A DNA stretch of 64,000 nt from Campylobacter iguaniorum. Lineage in GTDB: Bacteria; Campylobacterota; Campylobacteria; Campylobacterales; Campylobacteraceae. Below the pieces are notes generated by a model that was given only the letters and a program-made list of their open reading frames with translations, was not told the DNA's origin and did not search any database. Made by a program: the position numbers and the translations under genes. Where the stretch lies: contig NZ_CP009044.1 of assembly GCF_000736415.1 (NCBI RefSeq), forward strand, positions 1 to 64,000, given 5' to 3'. This document shows, one piece after another, positions 1 through 9,014 of the stretch (within the stretch, counting starts at the first letter, position 1; each line of letters starts with the position of its first letter).

Positions 1-2493
1 ATGAGCGGAAATCCATTAACTGCACCGTTAGCTGATATAGCTTCGTTGCCAACAAAGATATGGGGGAGTGTTTTTAAAAGATACAAACTTTCTAAATTTC
101 TCCCTTATCACCTTTATGATCCTAAAATTGAAATGTACATAAACAATGATGATAGCTTTGGATGTATTTTTCAATGTGCTCCAAGGATTAGAATGGGTAC
201 ATCGACTGCGACTGCTATTGAAGAGATGTTAAATAAACTTCCAGATAATACTTTCATTCAGTTTACTCTTGTTGGAAGCAAAAACATCAAGCAAGTTGTT
301 GAAAATTGGAGACTTGAGCATAAAAAAAGAGCTAAAACCGATAAAGAGCACGGTGAGCTTTTAGCAACTGCAATCGATAATATGGCTGAGTTCTATTATT
401 CAAAAACAGTAGAAGCTCCATCTCGTTCTATGACTGCAAAGCTAAAAAATTTTACTCTTTTTGTATCGATAAAATCAAATAAAAAAGATGCTCTAATGAG
501 CTACAAAGGAACGCTAAAAAATATATTGGCTGCAAACCATTTCGCTCCACAAAATGCAACTCCAGATATGGTTAAACCAATTATATATGAGCTGTTTAAT
601 GGTGGCCACGATTTAAGAGATATTCCTGCTTATGATGAATTTGCATATCTTAATAATCAACTTATTGCTCCAAGTACAAAAGTGGTAGTAAAGGACACTC
701 ATCTTGAGAGTGATGGTAGAAGTTGGATAAGTTTAACTCCTCAAGCACTTCCTAAATATGCTCATATTTCAGATTTTGGAGAGAAAATCGGTGATTATGT
801 ATCAAAAGCTTTGGATACAAACCAATTCAAAGATACTTTTATGATTACTACATCGATAACAAGATTACCAAAAACAAAAACAAACGGTGTAGCTCGAAAT
901 CACTCTATGATACTTGGGCAAAAATGGAGTGAAGCAATTTTTAGACAATTTGCAGCAGCTAAAGAGGAGAGTGTATCAATTCTTGACCGCATTGATAGCA
1001 GAAAAGAGAAACTTTATGCAATGGATCTAAATATACTTGTAAGTGGTGATAATTTTGATGATGCAAAAGAGAACGCCCAAACAATTATGAGTTACTGGAA
1101 CAAAGGTGGAGAGTATAAAGCCATTACTCTTGATGATGCAATGGGTATTCATCACCTTAACTTTATGGCATCATTACCAATGGGAATAAATAGAGAGTAT
1201 ATGTTTGAAACAACTGGAAAATATAGAAGTATGTTTCCAGATCAAATTGCTCAGTTTGTACCGCTAGAAGCAGATTACAAAGGAAATCATCCAAACTTGA
1301 TGCTTTTCTCTAGGCGTGCTCAATTATCTGGATTTGATTTGTTTATTTCAAATATTAACTTTAACGCTTATCTTGTTGCAACATCTGGAGCTGGAAAATC
1401 AGTTCTTTTAAATATGCTTGGATTTAATTCTTATACAAGAGGAGATAGGGTTTTTGTACTGGATTACGATAACTCGTTTTTGAAGCTTTGTGAGACGATA
1501 GACGGGCAATATATCTTCCTTGATCCACAAAAACCTATAAGCTTTAATCCTTTTAGTGAAATACACGATGAAGCTGAACTAATGGAAGATTTAGCATATC
1601 TCTCAGATTTTGTGTATATGCTTGGTAGTTCAAAAAGTGAGCAAAGAGCTTTAGAAGATGAAAAACTTATCAAAACTAAGCTACAAGATAATATCAAACT
1701 TCTTTTTAGAGAATTTGGTAACAAAATGGAAGTTACTCATATTAGAGATAAAATGAGACAAGTAGATGATAGTAGATTTAAAGATTTTGCTGACCAACTT
1801 GGTACATTTTGTAGAGGTGGTATTTATTCTCGGTTCCTAGAGGGTAAAAATGAGTTTAATATCCAAAAAGAGTTCATTGTAGTTGAGTTTAAAGGAATTG
1901 AGAACCATCCAGATATTAGAGATCCTATTATTATGCTCCTTATCTACCATATCAATCAACTTATGTATATGAGTGGAGATAGAAAAAATAGGATACAGAT
2001 TATTCTTGATGAGGCTCACCGTTTCTTAGGGAAAAATCCTCGAATGGATGATTTTATTGAGCAAGCATATAGAAGAGCTAGAAAATATGATGGTTCTATT
2101 ATCCTTGCGACACAAGGTTTTGATGATATTTACAACGCAAAATCTGGTGGGTTAAGTAAAGCAGGAACTGTTATTGTTAATAACTCATCTTGGAAATGGT
2201 TTATGAAGCAAACTGAAACCTCAATTAATATGCTTATTAATTCAGAGGTATTTAACTTTAGTGATATTGACAAAGAGATATTAAGATCTATTGTAACAGT
2301 AAAGCCAGAGTATTCAGAGTTATTTATGATTACTCCAGAGGAGTATAAGTTGCCGTATAGATTGTTAATGGATAAATTCTTTTACTATCTTACAACTACG
2401 GATCCAAAAGATAAAGCTAAAATCAACCAACTTGTAGAAAATGGGATGACATTAGCTAAAGCGATTGAAACACTTGCAAACGAAAAGGATTAA
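1..2493 (+). CDS. traC: F-type conjugation ATPase TraC (VirB4 family)
   Basis: Cytoplasmic ATPase that powers assembly of the F-type conjugative pilus and secretion channel. The protein is 830 aa, the normal TraC length. A Walker A motif (SGAGKS) lies near residues 462-467 and a Walker B (ILDEAH) near 668-673. The N-terminal half is the TraC/VirB4 N domain. The ORF begins with ATG at base 1, so its ribosome binding site and the upstream operon genes (traA, L, E, K, B, V in F) are outside the window. It is followed by trbI, S26 peptidase, traH and traN, which supports the call. The family is certain; a few N-terminal residues could be missing. Confidence 0.95.
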   Translation: MSGNPLTAPLADIASLPTKIWGSVFKRYKLSKFLPYHLYDPKIEMYINNDDSFGCIFQCAPRIRMGTSTATAIEEMLNKLPDNTFIQFTLVGSKNIKQVVENWRLEHKKRAKTDKEHGELLATAIDNMAEFYYSKTVEAPSRSMTAKLKNFTLFVSIKSNKKDALMSYKGTLKNILAANHFAPQNATPDMVKPIIYELFNGGHDLRDIPAYDEFAYLNNQLIAPSTKVVVKDTHLESDGRSWISLTPQALPKYAHISDFGEKIGDYVSKALDTNQFKDTFMITTSITRLPKTKTNGVARNHSMILGQKWSEAIFRQFAAAKEESVSILDRIDSRKEKLYAMDLNILVSGDNFDDAKENAQTIMSYWNKGGEYKAITLDDAMGIHHLNFMASLPMGINREYMFETTGKYRSMFPDQIAQFVPLEADYKGNHPNLMLFSRRAQLSGFDLFISNINFNAYLVATSGAGKSVLLNMLGFNSYTRGDRVFVLDYDNSFLKLCETIDGQYIFLDPQKPISFNPFSEIHDEAELMEDLAYLSDFVYMLGSSKSEQRALEDEKLIKTKLQDNIKLLFREFGNKMEVTHIRDKMRQVDDSRFKDFADQLGTFCRGGIYSRFLEGKNEFNIQKEFIVVEFKGIENHPDIRDPIIMLLIYHINQLMYMSGDRKNRIQIILDEAHRFLGKNPRMDDFIEQAYRRARKYDGSIILATQGFDDIYNAKSGGLSKAGTVIVNNSSWKWFMKQTETSINMLINSEVFNFSDIDKEILRSIVTVKPEYSELFMITPEEYKLPYRLLMDKFFYYLTTTDPKDKAKINQLVENGMTLAKAIETLANEKD

Positions 2494-2497
2494 TAAA

Positions 2498-2866
2498 ATG
2501 AAATTGAGCAACTTCCTATTAATGATTGTGTACTCTTTGGCTATAAGTGGGCTTGTAGTGTTCGCTTACGATAAGTATAAAGTACAAGATCAGATACCAA
2601 AATTTTATATGATTGACTCTCAACTAATTGTAGAGCAAAAGAAAAATGAGCTTAAAGAGATGATATTTAAGCAAGGACAACAACCTACTGAGGATGCAAT
2701 AGTTGATTACCTCACCAACATAGATAAGATTGTTGAGTATATATCAAAAAGAGACAATGCAATCATTGTAGTTAAAACTGCGGTAGCTTCTAAAAATGTA
2801 AAAGATATTACCAGAGAAGTTTTACAAATTTATGCAAAAGAAGTAAGTGGCAAAAGCATAAATTAG
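2498..2866 (+). CDS. trbI: TrbI-like F-type conjugation protein
   Basis: 122-aa single-pass inner-membrane protein. One N-terminal TM segment (residues about 5-22) is followed by a periplasmic domain. Its C-terminal part, IIVVKTAVASKNVKDITREV, matches the conserved TrbI block (LV-x-AVV-x-GA-x-DIT-x-V). I chose the ATG at 2498: an AAGGAT Shine-Dalgarno overlaps the traC stop, and a longer reading frame beginning at 2465 would overlap traC. Position directly after traC fits the F-type order. In F, TrbI affects pilus extension and retraction. Confidence 0.75.
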   Translation: MKLSNFLLMIVYSLAISGLVVFAYDKYKVQDQIPKFYMIDSQLIVEQKKNELKEMIFKQGQQPTEDAIVDYLTNIDKIVEYISKRDNAIIVVKTAVASKNVKDITREVLQIYAKEVSGKSIN

Positions 2867-2884
2867 CATAAATTATGCTAAAAT
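2863..2884 (+). promoter_or_regulatory. Promoter/operator element, site A (near-perfect palindrome)
   Basis: TTAGCATAAATTATGCTAA at 2863-2881 is an inverted repeat with 9-bp arms around one central base, and runs into a TAAAAT -10-like hexamer at 2879-2884. It starts at the end of trbI and precedes the S26 peptidase gene. The same element, less symmetric, recurs at about 12.87, 32.79, 40.28, 41.37, 52.37 and 61.97 kb. I infer an internal regulated promoter for the second half of the operon. Confidence 0.6.
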
Positions 2885-2919
2885 ATGAGCGTTTTTATAA
2901 AAAGATTTGGAGAGTCTAA

Positions 2920-3417
2920 ATGAATGAAAAAATGAAAAAATTTATCAAGTATGTAGCTGCTGGAATTGTAATTTTTGGAATTGGTAATTTAGCTTTAAGT
3001 GCTATTGGTTCTAAATATGGTTTAGGCATTATTGTTACAAAAAGCTTAGATAAAGATTATTTCATTTTTCAAAGAGATTGGCAAGGTAAAATCGCCAAAG
3101 GTGAAATTATTTATTTTTCTCTCCCTATCGAAACGCCTTATTACAAAAAAGCTTCAAAATTTGGAAAAATTATTATGTGTGAGGGTGGAGATAAGTTAAG
3201 TACACAAGGACTTGATTATTATTGTAATAATAAGTTTATTGGTACGGCAAAAACTACTGATAAAAATGGTAAGCCAGTCTCTCCCTTTATATACAATGGT
3301 GAAATACCTCAAGGAAGCTTTTTTGTAATGGGAACACACGAACGAAGTTATGATAGTAGATATTGGGGCTTCGTTAATGAAGATCAAATACAAGGAATTG
3401 CAATATGGTCAATTTAA
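2920..3417 (+). CDS. S26 signal-peptidase-like conjugation protein (TraF of RP4 type)
   Basis: 165-aa membrane-anchored serine protease of the S26/TraF peptidase family, expected to mature the pilin or other transfer proteins. One N-terminal TM (about 8-30) precedes the catalytic Ser in the TKSLDKDYF block (family: TxSLPxGxY). The Lys is in FGKIIMCEGGD, and the C-terminal box is DSRYWGFVNEDQIQG (family: DSRYFGPV..IIG). A clear GGAGAG precedes the ATG. It overlaps traH by 13 bp. F itself lacks this gene, but SXT/R27-like F-type systems carry one (TrhF). Confidence 0.85.
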   Translation: MNEKMKKFIKYVAAGIVIFGIGNLALSAIGSKYGLGIIVTKSLDKDYFIFQRDWQGKIAKGEIIYFSLPIETPYYKKASKFGKIIMCEGGDKLSTQGLDYYCNNKFIGTAKTTDKNGKPVSPFIYNGEIPQGSFFVMGTHERSYDSRYWGFVNEDQIQGIAIWSI

Positions 3418-4841
3418 AAAAAATCACGGCTTTATTTTTGGCCGCAACTATTTCATTATCAACTCCTGCAACGGCAAATTTAACAAGTTTTATACAAAAT
3501 AACCTCGATACTTCAATTACTACTGAAAATGCTGGGTATTATAAAACACAATCAAGAGGATACTATACTCTTGGGAGTGCAAGGGTTAGATGGGGTGGAC
3601 TCGGTACAGTACATCCATTCAATATGCAAGCCCCATCTATTAATGTTGGGTGTTCTGGTATTGATATGGTTTTTGGTGGATTTTCATACTTAAATTTTGA
3701 GTACCTAGTTGAAAAGTTGAAAAAAATCTCCGCAGCTGCTCCAGCATTTGCTTTTAAAATGGCTCTATCAACGCTTTGTAAAGACTGCGATACGATTATG
3801 ACTGAACTTGAAAAAATTGCAAATGCAATTAATAATATGAACTTTGATACTTGTAAAATGTCTCAACAAATTGGGAGCTGGGCTGGTGCAAAGATTGGAA
3901 ATATGGCAAGTGATGCACTTAAATTTGGTGGTAGTGAGAGTTGGTTGTCCTCTCATACAAAAGCTATCGAAGATACATCAAGTACAATTCAAGGCTGGAT
4001 TAATGGTGCTAACTCTTGGATGAATGGTGGAGCTGAGGGTGCAAAAGAGAATTTATTACAAGGTTCTTTAGTTAAGCGTGCAACGGATACATACGGTACT
4101 ATTTTTGGAAATGGTGCTGAATGGGAAGCTCTTACTAGATCGATGGTCGGTGATGTTGTCGGTTACACAAAAGAAAAAACAAAAAGCGATGGTTCAAAAG
4201 AAACTGATATTAAAGTTGAAATTATCCATCCAGAGATGGACTATGTTAAATTTATAGAAATTTTGCTTGAGGGTGGAACCGTTGATGCGGTTGGATTTAG
4301 TCAAACTGAAAGCGGTGGTATGAAAATGAAACCAACATATCCTACTACACAAATTACAATTCCAACTGGCGGTATGAAAAAAATGGTTGAAGATAAAATT
4401 ATAGCTATTGTAAATAAAATTAATGCAAATGAAGCTTTAAGTATATCAGATAAAAATTTTATCAATTCTATGCCAGTACCAGTGTATAGAATTATAAATG
4501 TTATCTCTGTTCTTGGAGATACTGGAGTAGAGAAAACCGCTGAGTATATTGCATTAAAACAAATAGATGCTCTTATTAGAAAATTGACAGATGAGATGAC
4601 AAGATATTTAGCTGTTTACAAAAGACAAAAAGGTGCGGATGTATTAAGTGATAAAGATATGGAAAAAGTAGATCAATTAGTTTTCACTGCAAGACAAAAT
4701 AGACAACAAATAAATGATATTATGGTTGGCGTTGCAGCTGATTTTAACAAGCAAGTTGATTTAGTTAATTACTATATGGATCTTGAGAAAAATATCCGTC
4801 AAAAATCTCCATTATGGACTGCTGCAAGTTTTGGTGGGTGA
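3405..4841 (+). CDS. traH: Conjugative pilus assembly protein TraH
   Basis: 478 aa, exported (signal peptide about 1-24). TraH is a periplasmic/outer-membrane-associated protein needed for pilus assembly. Diagnostic features are GCSGIDMVFGGFSYLNFEYL (family: GCGGID..GGSFSF), the run AFKMALSTLCKDCDTIM with paired cysteines, and NNMNFDTCKMSQQI. The ATG lies inside the end of the preceding peptidase gene, indicating translational coupling. In F, traH precedes traG; here traG is in a separate operon at 48-52 kb. Confidence 0.9.
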   Translation: MVNLKKITALFLAATISLSTPATANLTSFIQNNLDTSITTENAGYYKTQSRGYYTLGSARVRWGGLGTVHPFNMQAPSINVGCSGIDMVFGGFSYLNFEYLVEKLKKISAAAPAFAFKMALSTLCKDCDTIMTELEKIANAINNMNFDTCKMSQQIGSWAGAKIGNMASDALKFGGSESWLSSHTKAIEDTSSTIQGWINGANSWMNGGAEGAKENLLQGSLVKRATDTYGTIFGNGAEWEALTRSMVGDVVGYTKEKTKSDGSKETDIKVEIIHPEMDYVKFIEILLEGGTVDAVGFSQTESGGMKMKPTYPTTQITIPTGGMKKMVEDKIIAIVNKINANEALSISDKNFINSMPVPVYRIINVISVLGDTGVEKTAEYIALKQIDALIRKLTDEMTRYLAVYKRQKGADVLSDKDMEKVDQLVFTARQNRQQINDIMVGVAADFNKQVDLVNYYMDLEKNIRQKSPLWTAASFGG

Positions 4842-4852
4842 GGTATTAAGGG

Positions 4853-6055
4853 ATGAGAAAAGCTTTAATATTAGCTGCATCTCTTATGATGCTATTAAAC
4901 GCAAATGACAACTGGAACGCTGGCCAAAATATTGGAAGCTCTACTCTCAACCACTTCAAAGGAAATATGAGCGGTACTATCAACAACCCTATGACTACGG
5001 ATCAAAAACTCCAAACCGTAGATGGTTCAAAAGATGGTAATGCTAAATTGATATGCTCTGAGGGAAGCACAAGAGAATATCTTACAATAGGTTATAGTGG
5101 AACTAGCGATATTACAGTATCAGTTCAAATGGATAAGAACCTTGATGGCACTAAAGAAACATCGTGGTCATATTCTGGGATTAGTGGCGTATGCTCAAAC
5201 GGTGCTATAAAATGCTCTTTAGGCACTTGGAATAACTGTAAATACTATGAGTGGGTATTTAGTGGTGGTGTTTTAAAATTAAATGAAACACAACCCGATT
5301 TAGTAGGTGGTTGTTATTGTATAAACAGTTCTTGTGGTGGACTTGCTGCGACTGAAAAAAAGAATATTTTAAATGATATATCTGGAGCTATTGCTCCTTT
5401 GATGTCCGATAGCTCACAATATGTAATTACAAGAGCTGAGAATAACGGACAAACAGTTAAATATTGGGGGCAAGATTATTCAAATTGTAGTAATTCAAAT
5501 GGTTCACGCCCAAGTATTTCGCTAAGTGGTTCAAATATGCAATCACAAACAGATAATGCTGCTCTAGCTCAGTCAAACAATGAGTCAAGTGCTTATTATA
5601 TTTTAAATGAGGGTGCAGGTAACGATACAACTCTTGATGATAGTTTTAAAACAGATTTAACAAATAGATCAACATCCGTAAGAGCATCGGCTACAAACCC
5701 TACTGGAACTAATAATTACTCCTATACGGATAATTTAAGCGGTTCATCTATAAATGTGAGTGGCTCTCTTCTCCTTGGTACTCAAGGACAAGCAAAATAT
5801 TGTGAAGTAGAATGGACGAAAAGCAATACAGATGCTTTCCTTGATGAAACGAATAGAAAAAGTGGAACTACAAATAATCAAGTGAAATATAGTGAGATAA
5901 GAGAGTGTATTAATAATTGGACGGTGTGCCCTGTAAATGCAGGAGAAAGTATTAAGCATCAATGCGGTGCTATTGATAATTTTGCGGAAGTTACTGGGGC
6001 ATTAAATGCTGTAAGCGAGGCAACAAAGGATATGGTATGTTCTTCAACAAACTAA
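4853..6055 (+). CDS. Secreted Cys-rich protein of the transfer operon, unknown
   Basis: 400 aa with an N-terminal signal peptide (about 1-17) and a mature part rich in Ser, Asn, Thr and Gly. Cysteines are scattered, e.g. GGCYCINSSCGG and CSNGAIKCSLGTWNNCKYYEW, suggesting an oxidised, surface- or periplasm-exposed protein. It lies 11 bp after traH and overlaps traN by 19 bp, so it is co-translated with both. It may be a partner of TraN in mating-pair stabilisation. That rests on position and Cys content only; I recognise no domain. Confidence 0.6.
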   Translation: MRKALILAASLMMLLNANDNWNAGQNIGSSTLNHFKGNMSGTINNPMTTDQKLQTVDGSKDGNAKLICSEGSTREYLTIGYSGTSDITVSVQMDKNLDGTKETSWSYSGISGVCSNGAIKCSLGTWNNCKYYEWVFSGGVLKLNETQPDLVGGCYCINSSCGGLAATEKKNILNDISGAIAPLMSDSSQYVITRAENNGQTVKYWGQDYSNCSNSNGSRPSISLSGSNMQSQTDNAALAQSNNESSAYYILNEGAGNDTTLDDSFKTDLTNRSTSVRASATNPTGTNNYSYTDNLSGSSINVSGSLLLGTQGQAKYCEVEWTKSNTDAFLDETNRKSGTTNNQVKYSEIRECINNWTVCPVNAGESIKHQCGAIDNFAEVTGALNAVSEATKDMVCSSTN

Positions 6056-8193
6056 AATATAATTTAATGATTTTATTGCTTTTAATTTCAACACAATCAT
6101 ACGCTTTAATATGTAGTGATTATGGTGATTTTAAAGAGTATGGCGGACATTATTACTCAACAACTGTAAAAAAATTAACATTTAAAGATGCAAAACTATT
6201 AGCTGAAAATAGTGGGGGTTATTTGGCTATTCCAAACAGTAGCTCTGAAAATGCTTTTATAGCAGGTTTAATCAAAGATGGAGAATATTCTTGGATAGGT
6301 ATCCACGATCCAAGCTTAACGGCTAATTATTGCTATTCCACTTCAAACTGCTCTCGTGATGACAGTAGATTTAAAACGGTTAAAAATACTGCACTTTCTT
6401 ATAAGAATTGGGCGGAATATCAACCAGATAATCTTGTAATGGAATATGATGTAATGGATGGCAAAGAGCAAGTTACCCCACTTGGTGAGCATTGGGTAGC
6501 AATGGCGTATAGTGGAAAATGGGCTGATTTTGGAAACCATAAAACAAGTTATAATAATCCGATTAAATACTATGCGGTTTTTGAATTTGATACTATGCCA
6601 GATTGTTATACTCCTCCAACAAATTTTCAAGAGGATCAAATTGCAGGTACAAAATGTAGTACAAAAATTTACAACAAAGATATTAACCAAGCTGTTGATA
6701 CTGGCCAACTATATGATTGCCAACAAGATCAATATGGTACAGATTATTGCCCTAGTCAAATGGCTCCGTGTGCTCAAGAGTGGGATTATACAGATGGAAC
6801 ATCTCAACAAGTAGATACTACATTAAATACTAATCCAAATTGTAATGGAACGATGGTAAATGGTGTTTGTTATGAGCAAGTTGGAAATGCAACCAAAGTA
6901 ACAAATTTATCGTGTAGAAATATAAGTGTACCTTGTATGCCAGGGGCGGGCAGTTGTTGTCATATTGATTTTAGTTGTAATAATAATCAAGCAACTGTTA
7001 AATATTACGATTGTTGCCCATCTCAAGGGAGCTTAAAGAGAACAGTAACTGTTAGTGATCCAAATAATTTTTTAAATGGGGTTACATATCAACAATATGG
7101 TAGTGCAAAAATTGTGTGTAATAAATCGGGAGCCTGCTCTGTTTATTTTCAAAGCTATTATTGCAATGGTGGTTTAATCGGAAGTCCATACCTAACAAAT
7201 TCATTCTCCTTAAATACAAGCACGGAATATAAATGTAACGATAATCAATTTGTAGGAAGTCAAGCATATCAAGGAGCAGATCCAACAAAATGTTACAATG
7301 GATATGAGCCATCTTGTAATAAAGGTTCTTTAAACACAAGTACAAACAAATGTGAACTAGATTATACATACTACAACTATTTGTGCAACAATGATAAAAA
7401 TGAGTATGGATTAAATTATGTTCCTCAAAATACTGGTGGTGATTGTAATGGAGTGAATTTATTGCCAGATGGTAGTTGTAATTCATCAACTCCTCCAACA
7501 AATAACTGTAAAAGAGAGAAATATACTTGTAAAGAGGCTCCAGATAGAAAATGTGCTTATGTAAACAATGAGTATCAATGCTCTCCATATCCTTGTTTTG
7601 GTGGTGATGATATTGAAACAACTGATACCCAAGTAGGACTTAATGATGCAGATAATAATGGATGGGATAATAGTGGTAACTGCTTAGGACAAATTTATAT
7701 TTTTAATGGTCAAGATAATAGATGTAGAAGCAAAGATATACTTTTTGGACTTGTAGGTGGTGGGTGTTGCGATAAAGATAAAGTGTTTCTTGGTTTAGTC
7801 GCTTGTAAAGAGGAAGAGAAAAAATTAGCAAAACTTAATGATCAAGAGAGATGTCATTATGTTGGTGAGTATTGCTCTAAAAAACTAAATCTTGGTTTTA
7901 CTAAAATATGTGTTCAATGGAAAAAATCACACTGCTGCTTTAATAGTAAACTAGCTCGTATTATCAATGAGCAAGGTCGTCCTCAACTTGCAAAAGGATG
8001 GGGAAGTGCTGAAAGTCCAGAGTGCAAAGGTTTTACTCCAGAAGAGTTCCAAAAACTTGATTTTAGTAAAATTGATATGAGTGAGTTTTTTGGAGAGATC
8101 CAACAAAATTTTAATGTTAATTTTATGCAAAATCAACAAAACTTCATTCAAAATAGAATTACAAATAATATGAATAATATATCTGGGAACTAA
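6037..8193 (+). CDS. traN: Mating-pair stabilisation protein TraN with N-terminal C-type-lectin domain
   Basis: 718-aa Cys-rich outer-membrane adhesin. After a signal peptide (about 1-23), residues about 27-190 read as a C-type-lectin-like fold: TFKDAKLLAENSGGYLAIP, YSWIGIHDPS, LSYKNWAEYQPDN, EHWVAMAYSGKWADF and a closing YAVFEF. A long Cys-rich middle follows. The C-terminal block CHYVGEYCS...KSHCCFNSKLARIINEQGRPQL...GWG...FTPEEFQKLDFSKIDMSEF is the classic TraN signature. TraN contacts a receptor on the recipient cell, so the lectin domain may bind glycans there (inference). Final gene of this mating operon half. Confidence 0.88.
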   Translation: MFFNKLKYNLMILLLLISTQSYALICSDYGDFKEYGGHYYSTTVKKLTFKDAKLLAENSGGYLAIPNSSSENAFIAGLIKDGEYSWIGIHDPSLTANYCYSTSNCSRDDSRFKTVKNTALSYKNWAEYQPDNLVMEYDVMDGKEQVTPLGEHWVAMAYSGKWADFGNHKTSYNNPIKYYAVFEFDTMPDCYTPPTNFQEDQIAGTKCSTKIYNKDINQAVDTGQLYDCQQDQYGTDYCPSQMAPCAQEWDYTDGTSQQVDTTLNTNPNCNGTMVNGVCYEQVGNATKVTNLSCRNISVPCMPGAGSCCHIDFSCNNNQATVKYYDCCPSQGSLKRTVTVSDPNNFLNGVTYQQYGSAKIVCNKSGACSVYFQSYYCNGGLIGSPYLTNSFSLNTSTEYKCNDNQFVGSQAYQGADPTKCYNGYEPSCNKGSLNTSTNKCELDYTYYNYLCNNDKNEYGLNYVPQNTGGDCNGVNLLPDGSCNSSTPPTNNCKREKYTCKEAPDRKCAYVNNEYQCSPYPCFGGDDIETTDTQVGLNDADNNGWDNSGNCLGQIYIFNGQDNRCRSKDILFGLVGGGCCDKDKVFLGLVACKEEEKKLAKLNDQERCHYVGEYCSKKLNLGFTKICVQWKKSHCCFNSKLARIINEQGRPQLAKGWGSAESPECKGFTPEEFQKLDFSKIDMSEFFGEIQQNFNVNFMQNQQNFIQNRITNNMNNISGN

Positions 8194-8355
8194 ATGAAAA
8201 CAGATATTGAACTTTGTCCGAACATCTTTTGCTCCAAGAGAAACATTTGCCTCTCAAGAGGCGGCTCTTGGTTGCTTCAATGTGGACTAAAAAAAGAGTT
8301 TATTTCATCGATGGAATTTAATAGAAAACAAAAAAAGGAGTTAGTTAATGAATGA
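8194..8355 (+). CDS. Small Cys-containing protein (53 aa), hypothetical
   Basis: The ATG immediately follows the traN stop (TAAATG) and the frame stays open for 53 codons, overlapping the next gene by 8 bp. The peptide has four Cys in the first 30 residues (CPNIFC, then NIC, then QCG), a spacing that could bind a metal. Coupling on both sides supports translation. No function is recognised. Confidence 0.45.
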   Translation: MKTDIELCPNIFCSKRNICLSRGGSWLLQCGLKKEFISSMEFNRKQKKELVNE

Positions 8356-8884
8356 TAATTTTAGAATGACAAATAAAGAAACAGTTGATACTCTAATGAG
8401 AATAAATTATGGAAGAAGCTCCGTTGCATTTACAATCTTTTCCCCATTGTTAAAATATCTTGATTTTAACAATGGAGATGATGTAAATATTGGATTTGAT
8501 TTTGAAAAAAAATTATTGCTTATAAAAAAAGTAAAAAATGGTGCAAAAATTAGGTTACGAAGTGGCAAAACCACAACAGCTCATTTCATTATAAATAATA
8601 GTGTATATGGGCTTCAAAAACACGACACGGTTCTTTTTCAAGATATTAATAAATTTACATTTCCTTCAAAAGATGAAATAATTGTGGATATTAGCAAATT
8701 TGGATTATTGAAAAAACTAGATTTGAAAACAAGTTGCTTTAGTGAAGAGGTAAAAAAATTAATAGAAGATATTGAATTTTTAATTATTCAAGATAAAAAA
8801 ATAGAGCGAAACTTCAAAAATATTTTAAATGACTTTAAATATAAATGTCTTTCAAAAAGAAATATACAAGGTACCTTTATGTAA
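8348..8884 (+). CDS. Hypothetical protein (178 aa)
   Basis: Lys-rich soluble protein without signal peptide or TM segment. An AAAAAAGGAG site precedes the ATG. The N-terminal third (about 1-70) has alternating beta-like segments, and the C-terminal part (about 125-178) is helical and basic. It is the last gene of the + strand transfer run, and a stem-loop begins inside its 3' end. It could be a nucleic-acid-binding regulator, but I recognise no family. Confidence 0.55.
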   Translation: MNDNFRMTNKETVDTLMRINYGRSSVAFTIFSPLLKYLDFNNGDDVNIGFDFEKKLLLIKKVKNGAKIRLRSGKTTTAHFIINNSVYGLQKHDTVLFQDINKFTFPSKDEIIVDISKFGLLKKLDLKTSCFSEEVKKLIEDIEFLIIQDKKIERNFKNILNDFKYKCLSKRNIQGTFM

Positions 8885-8893
8885 AGATACCTT
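8868..8893 (+). terminator. Stem-loop at the end of the tra operon
   Basis: Two 12-nt arms (AAGGTACCTTTA and TAAAGATACCTT, one mismatch) around a 2-nt loop straddle the stop codon of the preceding gene. No long T-run follows, so terminator function is tentative. Confidence 0.45.
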
Positions 8894-8960
8894 ATTAAAA
8901 GTTTGGCAACCTAAAATCGTTAATTTGCAAAACACGAAAAACTTGCCAAGCTTGCAAAAC

Positions 8961-8989
8961 TGAGGTAATGATACACCTACATTACCTCA
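8961..8989. terminator. Hairpin between convergent genes
   Basis: TGAGGTAATG and CATTACCTCA form a perfect 10-bp stem with a 9-nt loop, between convergent genes ending at 8884 and 9015. It has no U-tract, so it could be a bidirectional terminator or a binding site. It lies 5 bp from an isolated copy of the origin iteron. Confidence 0.5.
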
Positions 8990-8993
8990 CCAA

Positions 8994-9013
8994 AAACGAA
9001 GCAATTTAATACC
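8994..9013 (+). repeat. Isolated copy of the origin iteron
   Basis: AAACGAAGCAATTTAATACC is identical to the iteron copies at 41285 and 41514, yet lies about 32 kb from the origin cluster (or the remaining arc of the circle). It sits between a hairpin and the 3' end of a minus-strand gene. If Rep binds it, it could titrate Rep or take part in handcuffing. Confidence 0.7.
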
Positions 9014-9014
9014 A

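Noticed and set aside
6343-6708. 121-aa minus-strand ORF within traN
   Set aside because: Shadow frame opposite the lectin-domain coding region; no ribosome site and implausible composition.
7082-7621. 179-aa minus-strand ORF within traN
   Set aside because: His/Tyr-rich shadow of the Asn/Gly/Cys-rich traN coding sequence, no ribosome site.
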